64,000 nucleotides of DNA from Aureimonas sp. AU20 (GTDB taxonomy: Bacteria > Pseudomonadota > Alphaproteobacteria > Rhizobiales > Rhizobiaceae). Made by a program: the position numbers and the translations under genes. The DNA lies in assembly GCF_001442755.1 (NCBI RefSeq), contig NZ_CP006368.1, forward strand, positions 248,001 through 312,000. Reading direction: 5' to 3'. Shown piece by piece: positions 58,020 through 64,000 of the stretch. The first letter of the stretch is position 1. Each line of letters opens with the position of its first letter. The notes beneath the pieces are model-generated. The model was not told the DNA's origin, did no database searches, and was given only the letters and a program-made list of their open reading frames with translations.

Positions 58020-59876
58020 TCAATTGATCGCGCGCTGGAAGGCGCGGTTCGTCTCGTATTTCGCGCGTGCGGGGCCGATCTCGGCGCGCGTCGAGACCTC
58101 CGGCACCGCCACGTCCCACCAATGCCCGCCGGCCTCGGTCGTGATCAGCGGATGCGTGTCGATGAGGATGACCGTGGAGCGATCGTTGCCGCGCGTGCGC
58201 TCCAGGGCCGCTTCCAGCTCGGCGATCGAGCCCGCCTTCTCGGCCACGGCGCCCATGGCCCGCGCATGGGCGACGAAGTCGATCTCGGGCACCACCTCCT
58301 GCCGGCAGTCCTCCAGCAGATTGTTGAAGTTGGCGCCGCCGCATTCCATCTGCAGCCGGTTGATGCAGCCATAGCCCCGGTTGTCGAGAAGGACGACCGT
58401 GATCTTCTGGCCGAGCATGACCGAGGTCGCGAGCTCGGAATTCAGCATCATGTAGGACCCGTCGCCGACCATGACGATCACGTCCTTGTCGGGCCGCGCC
58501 ATCTTGGTGCCGAGCCCGCCGGCGATCTCGTAGCCCATGCAAGAGAAGCCGTATTCCATGTGGTAGCCGCCCGGAGCGGTCGGCGCCCAGAGCTTTTCCA
58601 ACTCGCCCGGCAGGCCGCCGGCGGCGCAGACCACGATCGTGTCCGCCGTGCCGCGCGCCCGCGCCACGGCGCCGATTACCTGCGCGTCGGAGGGAAGCTC
58701 GGCATTGGTCGCGGCCAGCGCCTTGCCCGCCCCCTCGAACCAGCGCACGCGCTCGTCATGGGCGCGTTGCGCTTGGGTCCCGTCGGCCTTCCAGTCGCCC
58801 AAGGCCTCGGAGAGAAGCTCGAGGCCGACCTTGGCGTCCGCCACCAGCGGCACGCCGCCGTGCTTCACCGCATCGTAGGGCGCGACGTTGAGCCCGACGA
58901 TGGCGAGCTCTTCGGCGCGGAACAGCGCCCAGGAGCCGGTGGTGAAGTCCTGTAGCCGCGTGCCGACCGCCAGCACCAGATCGGCGTCCGCCGCCAGCGC
59001 GTTGGCCGCCGAGGTGCCGGTGACGCCGACCGCGCCGAGCGCCAGATCATGCGTCTCGTCGATCGCCGACTTGCCGGCCTGCGTCACCGCGACGGGCACG
59101 CCATGCGTCTCGGCAAAGCTCAGAAGCTCGCGCGTCGCCTCGGAATAAAGGACGCCGCCGCCAGCGATGATCATCGGCTTCTTCGCCGCGCGGATCAGCG
59201 ACACGGCGTGCGTCAGCTCGTCCACGTCCGGCCGAGGCCGGCGGGTGTTCCAGACCTTCTCGGCAAACAGCGCGGCGGGAAAGTCGTAGGCCTCGGCCTG
59301 CACGTCCTGGCAGAGCGAGAGCGTGACGGGCCCGCAATCCACGGGATCGGTCAGCACCTGCATGGCGCGGCCGAGTGCGGGGATCAGCTGTTCGGGCCGC
59401 TGGATGCGGTCGAAATATTTCGACACGGGCCGGAAGCAGTCGGAGGCCGAGACCGTGCCGTCGCCGAAATCCTCGACCTGCTGCAGAACCGGGTCGGGCA
59501 GGCGGTTGGCGAAGACATCGCCGGGCAGGAACAGAACCGGCAGGCGGTTCACATGCGCGACGCCCGCCGCCGTGACGAGATTGAGCGCGCCGGGCCCGAT
59601 CGAGGTCGTGCAGGCCATGAAGCGGCGGCGGAAGCTCGCCTTGGCAAAGGCGATGGCGGCATGCGCCATGCCCTGCTCGTTGTGCGCGCGATAGGTCGGG
59701 AACTCGTCCTTCACGCCATGCAGCGCCTCGCCCATGCCCGCCACGTTGCCATGGCCGAAGATCGCCCAGCAGCCGGCGAAGATAGGAAGCACCTCCCCGT
59801 CGATCACCGTCTTCTGCGCCATCATGAAGCGCACCAGCGCCTGCGCCACCGTCAGCCGGATCGTCTTTGACGTCAT
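58020..59876 (-). CDS. iolD: 3D-(3,5/4)-trihydroxycyclohexane-1,2-dione acylhydrolase
   Basis: A 618-residue thiamine-diphosphate enzyme that opens the ring of the diketo intermediate in myo-inositol breakdown. N-terminal TVAQALVRFMMAQKTVIDGE and GCWAIFGHGNVAGMGEAL are typical IolD; catalytic Glu lies in AHNEQGMAHAAIAFAK. The cofactor motif is VMVGDGSYMMLNSELATSVM with GYGCINRLQM after it. The ATG at 59876 follows GAGGAG; upstream in-frame codons are excluded. Placed between iolG and the IolE-like gene. Confidence 0.95.
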   Translation of the reverse strand: MTSKTIRLTVAQALVRFMMAQKTVIDGEVLPIFAGCWAIFGHGNVAGMGEALHGVKDEFPTYRAHNEQGMAHAAIAFAKASFRRRFMACTTSIGPGALNLVTAAGVAHVNRLPVLFLPGDVFANRLPDPVLQQVEDFGDGTVSASDCFRPVSKYFDRIQRPEQLIPALGRAMQVLTDPVDCGPVTLSLCQDVQAEAYDFPAALFAEKVWNTRRPRPDVDELTHAVSLIRAAKKPMIIAGGGVLYSEATRELLSFAETHGVPVAVTQAGKSAIDETHDLALGAVGVTGTSAANALAADADLVLAVGTRLQDFTTGSWALFRAEELAIVGLNVAPYDAVKHGGVPLVADAKVGLELLSEALGDWKADGTQAQRAHDERVRWFEGAGKALAATNAELPSDAQVIGAVARARGTADTIVVCAAGGLPGELEKLWAPTAPGGYHMEYGFSCMGYEIAGGLGTKMARPDKDVIVMVGDGSYMMLNSELATSVMLGQKITVVLLDNRGYGCINRLQMECGGANFNNLLEDCRQEVVPEIDFVAHARAMGAVAEKAGSIAELEAALERTRGNDRSTVILIDTHPLITTEAGGHWWDVAVPEVSTRAEIGPARAKYETNRAFQRAIN

Positions 59877-59919
59877 CGATATGTCTCCTCGGCCATGCCT
59901 GCTCTTCACCCCCGCTGCC

Positions 59920-60930
59920 TCAGCGGTAGAAGTCCGGCTTGGCGTCCGTGTTGATGGCAACGATCTGGCCCGTGCGCTTGGCCTCGACGCAGGCGTCCGA
60001 AGTGACGGCGGCGAAATAGCCGTCCCACGCGGTCGGTCCGGTCACCTCGCCCTGGAGCGTCGCCTGCACCCATTCCTGCAGCTCGACATCGTAGGAGTCG
60101 ATGAAGCGCAACTTCCAGTCCATCATGATGGACTGGCCGGCCATCTGGTTCTTGCGCATCGGCACGGTCGCGGGCTCGGGCAGGTTGGCCGTGCCGTCCT
60201 CGCCGACGATCTGGCACTGGATGTCGTAGCCGAACTGGCAGTTCACGAAGATCTCGGTGTCGATCACGACGCCGCACTTGGTCTTGAGAACGACGATGTA
60301 AGGATCGTCCAGCCCGTTCAGCGCATGGCGCGAGCGCTTGCCCTGGATGACCTGGGCCGAGACGTAGTCGTCGTCCACCAGCCAGCGCAACACGTCGATC
60401 TCGTGGATGAACGTGTCGGTGATGCCCATGTCGCCGACATAATGGGCGGGAACGGACGGGTTGCGATGGGCGCAGTGGAGCATCAGCGGATCGCCGATCT
60501 GGCCCGAGGTGACGACCTCCTTCAGGAGGCGATAGCCCGCGTCGTAGCGGCGCATGAAGCCGACCTGCACGAGGTGGCGGCCGCTGGCGATCTCCGCCTC
60601 GACGATGCGAAGACACGCCTCGGCCGTGGTCGCCAGCGGCTTCTCGCAGAAGACCGGCTTGCCGGCCTCGATCGCGGCCAGCACGAATTCCTCGTGGCTC
60701 GGCCCCCAAGAGGTGACGAGAACGGCGTCGACATCGGGCGAGTTGACGAGGTCCTGACCCGTGGCATGGACCTTGGCCGAGGGGCAGAGCCGTGCGGCGA
60801 CCGCCTGGGCGTTCTCGGAATTGATGTCGTTGACCGCGACGACGCTGGAGCCCGCGAGCTTGCCGTTGAGGCGCGCGATATGCTCCTGCCCGATCGCGCC
60901 CGTGCCGATCACACCGATCTTCAAACTCAT
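59920..60930 (-). CDS. iolG: Inositol 2-dehydrogenase
   Basis: A 336-residue NAD-dependent dehydrogenase of the Gfo/Idh/MocA family that oxidises myo-inositol to scyllo-inosose. Rossmann motif [19 protein letters not shown], catalytic Lys in [14 protein letters not shown], substrate loop with [11 protein letters not shown], and active-site [14 protein letters not shown] (His/Asp). The GFMRRYD motif is characteristic of IolG. Sits 43 bases before iolD and 46 bases after a second Gfo/Idh gene. Confidence 0.92.
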   Translation of the reverse strand: MSLKIGVIGTGAIGQEHIARLNGKLAGSSVVAVNDINSENAQAVAARLCPSAKVHATGQDLVNSPDVDAVLVTSWGPSHEEFVLAAIEAGKPVFCEKPLATTAEACLRIVEAEIASGRHLVQVGFMRRYDAGYRLLKEVVTSGQIGDPLMLHCAHRNPSVPAHYVGDMGITDTFIHEIDVLRWLVDDDYVSAQVIQGKRSRHALNGLDDPYIVVLKTKCGVVIDTEIFVNCQFGYDIQCQIVGEDGTANLPEPATVPMRKNQMAGQSIMMDWKLRFIDSYDVELQEWVQATLQGEVTGPTAWDGYFAAVTSDACVEAKRTGQIVAINTDAKPDFYR

Positions 60931-60976
60931 GGAAGGTCTTTCGTCTGTCTGGAAACTGTTGTGGATGGGTCGAGAA

Positions 60977-62101
60977 CTAGTGACCGGCCGGGGCAGCGAC
61001 GTCCACCCAGGCGCGCGTCTCGTGCGAGCGCGCCATGGCATGGACGGTCTCCTCGATGGCGAAGCCCGTCTCGAAGGACACGAGGCGCGCCGGTTGCCCG
61101 GCAATGGCGGCCAGCAGCTCGTGCGCTTCGATCACCTTCAGGTCGTTGAAGCCGAGCCCGTGGCCCGGGGCCGGCACGAAGGCGCCGTAGGGCGCATGAA
61201 CGGGGCCGGTGAGGATCGTGCGGAAGCCCAGGGTCCGCTCGTCGCCCTCGCGGGTGAAGAGCTGGAACTCGTTCATGCGCTCCTGGTCGTAAGCGATCGT
61301 GCCCTGCGAGCCGAAAACCTGCACCGCGATCCGCCCCTTGCGGCCCCAGGCGGCGCGGTTGGCCACCAGCAGGCCTGAGGCGCCGTTGGCGAGGCGCAGG
61401 AGCGAGGTGGCGATCTCGTGCGTCTCCACCGGCCGCCCCTCGCGGGCGGCATACGGCTTGGCCTGATCGGTCATGACGCTCGCCACCGGCCCGGCGAGGC
61501 GCCAGAGCAGCGAGAGCGGATGCACGGCGAAATCGTCCAGCGCGCCATAGCCGGAGGCCGCCCCGTTCTTGAAGGCGAACGGCGCGTCCGGGTCGGCCAT
61601 GAAGTCCTCGTCCATCTCGAGGCGCACATGGTTGACCGTGCCGATCACGCCGTCTTGGATCAAGGCTTCCATCTGCCGGATGGCGGGGTTCTGGATGTAG
61701 TTGTAGCCGAGCGCCGCGACGCGGCCGGACCGGCGCTGCGCCTCCAGCATGGCGCGTGCGTCCTCGCGGCTCGTCGCCATCGGCTTCTCGCACCAGACAT
61801 GCTTGCCGGCCTCGAAGGCCGCACACGCCATCTCGGCATGGAACGGGTTGGGCGCGGCGATGGAGACGACGTCCACCTCCGGGTCCGCCACCAGAGCACG
61901 CCAGTCGCCGCTGGCCTTGGTGAAGCCGAACTCGGCGGCCTTGGCTTCGGCCAGCTCCGCGTTGGCGTCGGCGAGATGAACGAGGCGCGGGCGAAGCGCC
62001 TCGCCGAAGGTCGCGGCCACCGCGTTCCAGGCGAGCGCGTGGCATTTGCCCATGAAGCCGGTGCCGATGAGGCCGACGCCGATCGTTGTCTTCAAGCTCA
62101 T
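60977..62101 (-). CDS. Gfo/Idh/MocA-family dehydrogenase (possible scyllo-inositol dehydrogenase)
   Basis: A 374-residue NAD(P)-dependent oxidoreductase. Rossmann motif [20 protein letters not shown], catalytic Lys in [14 protein letters not shown], then [13 protein letters not shown] and [16 protein letters not shown] with the active-site His. It is longer than IolG and lacks its GFMRRYD motif, so a different sugar or inositol isomer is likely, e.g. scyllo-inositol or an inosose derivative. The start overlaps the ABC permease stop in ATGA, so its substrate is presumably the imported compound. Confidence 0.87.
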   Translation of the reverse strand: MSLKTTIGVGLIGTGFMGKCHALAWNAVAATFGEALRPRLVHLADANAELAEAKAAEFGFTKASGDWRALVADPEVDVVSIAAPNPFHAEMACAAFEAGKHVWCEKPMATSREDARAMLEAQRRSGRVAALGYNYIQNPAIRQMEALIQDGVIGTVNHVRLEMDEDFMADPDAPFAFKNGAASGYGALDDFAVHPLSLLWRLAGPVASVMTDQAKPYAAREGRPVETHEIATSLLRLANGASGLLVANRAAWGRKGRIAVQVFGSQGTIAYDQERMNEFQLFTREGDERTLGFRTILTGPVHAPYGAFVPAPGHGLGFNDLKVIEAHELLAAIAGQPARLVSFETGFAIEETVHAMARSHETRAWVDVAAPAGH

Positions 62102-63141
62102 GCCCGGCCCCGCTTGCGTTGGCGATACTGGTCCACCACCACGGCGGCGACGATGATGACGCCCTTCACGATCTCTTGGTAGTAGGCGTCGATGCGAAGG
62201 AAGGTGAAGCCCGAGGTCATGACGCCGAGGATGATGACGCCGATCACCGTGCCGGTGATGCGCCCGACGCCGCCGGCGAGCGACGTGCCGCCGATCACCG
62301 CTGCGGCGATGGCGTCGAGTTCGTAGGATACGCCCATTCCGGCCTGCCCGGAGACGGCGCGCGCCGAGGTGACGATGCCGGCCAGACCCGCCAGCGTGCC
62401 GGCGATGGCATAGACGGTGAGGAGGTGGCGGTTGACGTTGATGCCCGAGACGATGGCCGCCTGCCGGTTGGCGCCGATCGCATAGGTGAACTTGCCGTAG
62501 CGGGTGTAGCGCAGCGCGATGTGGAAGATCAGCGCGACCACGAGGAAGATCACTACCGGCATGGCGCCGGCGCCGATCGCGGAATAGCTGTCCGACAGCA
62601 TGGAGACGGGCTGGCCACCGGTGTACCACTTGGCCGCGCCGCGCGCCGCCACCATCATGCCGAGCGTGGCGATGAAGGGCGGAATGCCGGTATAGGCGAT
62701 CAGCGCGCCGTTCACGAGCCCGGCGCCGAGCCCGACGAGAAGACCGGCCACGATCGGAACGATCACCGGCAGGCCGGTCAGCGCAGGGTAGACGGCGCGG
62801 GCATAGTCGGGGTTCTGGGCAAGGCTTGCCGCGACCATGGCGGTGAAGGCCACGACCGAGCCGGAGGAGAGATCGACGCCCGAGGTGATGATGACCTGCG
62901 TCACGCCTACGGCGATGATGCCGATCACCGAGACCTGCAGGATCATGACCACGAGGCGCTGCGTGTTGCCGAGGAAGCTCTGGCCGATCAGCACCCAGCC
63001 CAAAGCCTCGAAGATCAGCGCGATGCCGATCAGCACGAGAAGGATCGAGACTTCGGTCGGCAGCTTGCGGCGTCGCCGCGTTGGCTTGTCCACCGCGGGA
63101 GCGGGCGGCACGCCGCCCTGCGTCGCTTCGTTGAGGGTCAT
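62098..63141 (-). CDS. Sugar/inositol ABC transporter permease (RbsC-like)
   Basis: A 347-residue permease of the ribose/inositol class with about ten membrane segments. Marks: GVTQVIITSGVDLSSGSVVA, NGALIAYTGIPPFIATLGMM, RYGKFTYAIGANRQAA, and AVIGGTSLAGGVGRITGTVI. The ATG at 63141 follows GGGAGAG; the open frame upstream runs into the gap before the ATPase gene. Given the inositol genes it most likely imports myo-inositol, as in the Ibp/IatAP-type systems (inference). Confidence 0.9.
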   Translation of the reverse strand: MTLNEATQGGVPPAPAVDKPTRRRRKLPTEVSILLVLIGIALIFEALGWVLIGQSFLGNTQRLVVMILQVSVIGIIAVGVTQVIITSGVDLSSGSVVAFTAMVAASLAQNPDYARAVYPALTGLPVIVPIVAGLLVGLGAGLVNGALIAYTGIPPFIATLGMMVAARGAAKWYTGGQPVSMLSDSYSAIGAGAMPVVIFLVVALIFHIALRYTRYGKFTYAIGANRQAAIVSGINVNRHLLTVYAIAGTLAGLAGIVTSARAVSGQAGMGVSYELDAIAAAVIGGTSLAGGVGRITGTVIGVIILGVMTSGFTFLRIDAYYQEIVKGVIIVAAVVVDQYRQRKRGRA

Positions 63142-63230
63142 CGGTTCTCTCCCGGTTGTCTTGGCGATGCGCGGGTTCCTCGGCTCTCCCGGCCGGGCGT
63201 CGCGCCGCCGCTGTTCCTGTGTCGCCCCCG

Positions 63231-64000
63231 TCAGGAGGAGGCGAGGTCCATGACGCGCTCCTGCGTCGCCTCGGCGCGGTCGAGAATGCCGGTCACGCGC
63301 CCGGCATGGACCACCATCACCCGGTCGCTCATGCCCAGCACCTCGGGCAGTTCCGACGAGATCATGAGAACGGCCAGCCCCTCGCCCGCGAGCTTGGAGA
63401 CGAGGCGGTGGATCTCGGCCTTGGCGCCGACGTCGATGCCGCGCGTCGGCTCGTCCAGAATGAGGATCTTCGGCTTGGTCAGGAGCCAACGGCCGATCAG
63501 CACCTTCTGCTGGTTGCCGCCCGACAGGTTGCCGATCCGCTCGTCGAGATCGGGCGTCTTGACGCGCAGCGCCTTCGACATCTCCTCGCAGGTGCGATCC
63601 ACCTCGCCCTGGCGCACGAAGCCACTGGCGGTGAAGCGATCCTGGATCACCGCCATCTGCATGTTCTCGGTGATCGAGAGCGGCAGGAAGCAGCCGGTGT
63701 CCTTGCGGTCCTCGGTCAGGAAGGCCATGCCATGGCGCATGGCGACGCCGGGATTGGCGACTTCCACCTTCTGGCCGAAGAGCTCGATCGTGCCCGAGGT
63801 CGCGGGCGTCACGCCGAACAGCGTCTCGGCGATGTTGGAGCGGCCCGAGCCGACGAGGCCGGCAAGCCCCAGGATCTCGCCCGCACGCAGGTCGAAGGAC
63901 ACGTCCTGAAAGACCCGCCCCAGCGAGAGATTGCGCACCGACAGAACAGTCTCGCCGATCTTGGCCTCTTCCTTCGGGAACATCTGCGTCAGCTCGCGGC
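63231..64000 (-). CDS. Sugar ABC transporter ATP-binding protein, RbsA/MglA-like (partial, N-terminus outside window)
   Basis: The 3' part (about 256 codons) of a two-domain sugar-import ATPase; the coding frame runs through the right edge without a start. The second nucleotide-binding domain is seen: the degenerate Walker [12 protein letters not shown] typical of the C-terminal half of RbsA/MglA, signature [13 protein letters not shown], Walker [17 protein letters not shown] and [15 protein letters not shown]. It lies 89 bases before the permease gene and should energise it. The upstream binding protein and any regulator are outside the window. Confidence 0.9.
   Translation of the reverse strand, partial: RELTQMFPKEEAKIGETVLSVRNLSLGRVFQDVSFDLRAGEILGLAGLVGSGRSNIAETLFGVTPATSGTIELFGQKVEVANPGVAMRHGMAFLTEDRKDTGCFLPLSITENMQMAVIQDRFTASGFVRQGEVDRTCEEMSKALRVKTPDLDERIGNLSGGNQQKVLIGRWLLTKPKILILDEPTRGIDVGAKAEIHRLVSKLAGEGLAVLMISSELPEVLGMSDRVMVVHAGRVTGILDRAEATQERVMDLASS

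Overview
The window is a high-GC chromosomal segment packed with short-gap operons, many of whose genes overlap by 1 to 10 bases. The gene content (SfnB/SsuD sulfur genes, an HWE-family LOV kinase, a DUF1127 protein, an FnrN-type regulator, Iol genes with an RbsAC-type transporter, cydDC/cydABX) and the codon use suggest a free-living or plant-associated alphaproteobacterium of the Hyphomicrobiales, possibly near Aureimonas/Aurantimonas; this taxonomic placement is inference. No rRNA, tRNA, insertion sequence, prophage or CRISPR array was seen.

Layout. 1-9725: organosulfur locus. A minus-strand operon encodes a MetQ-N-I type ABC importer, two tandem SfnB-like acyl-CoA-dehydrogenase-fold oxidoreductases and an NtaA/DszA-type flavin monooxygenase (cut by the window edge). 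Divergent from it lie a flavin reductase, SsuD alkanesulfonate monooxygenase and an FAD/NAD(P)-binding protein. 9861-16630: a DUF1684 protein, a 63-residue protein, malate:quinone oxidoreductase, a compact LOV blue-light histidine kinase and a ClC chloride transporter. 17041-21947: a dipeptide-type ABC transporter (two permeases, two ATPases, no binding protein) with an amidase. 21961-29175: a GntR regulator divergent from a 5-oxoproline-type cluster: NRAMP-like transporter, PxpA, YcsI-like protein, a fused PxpB-PxpC, and a biotin carboxylase with its own biotin carrier domain.

29704-35636: a LysR regulator divergent from a Rieske oxygenase/reductase pair, followed by a HisC-like aminotransferase and an FAD-linked dehydrogenase. 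35859-43988: a histidine-type locus with HutC regulator, polar amino-acid ABC importer, histidine ammonia-lyase, aminotransferase and ureohydrolase; urocanase and imidazolonepropionase are absent from the window. 44173-53126: DUF1127 protein, FNR-type regulator, cydDC and divergent cydAB-cydX-hemN, with a perfect FNR box between the divergent cyd operons. 53154-56963: a SAM methyltransferase, a Tat-exported NAPE-PLD-like metallohydrolase and an L,D-transpeptidase. 57082-64000: inositol catabolism (IolE, IolD, IolG, a second Gfo/Idh dehydrogenase) with sugar ABC permease and ATPase, cut by the right edge.

The most unusual module is 22965-29175. PxpB/PxpC-type proteins are homologous to the carboxyltransferase part of urea carboxylase, and here they lie in one operon with a biotin carboxylase-carrier protein but no AccD/PccB-type carboxyltransferase. 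The accompanying NRAMP-like transporter lacks the metal-binding motifs of that family. Together this suggests a split biotin-dependent carboxylase for a small amide or lactam with a dedicated transporter.
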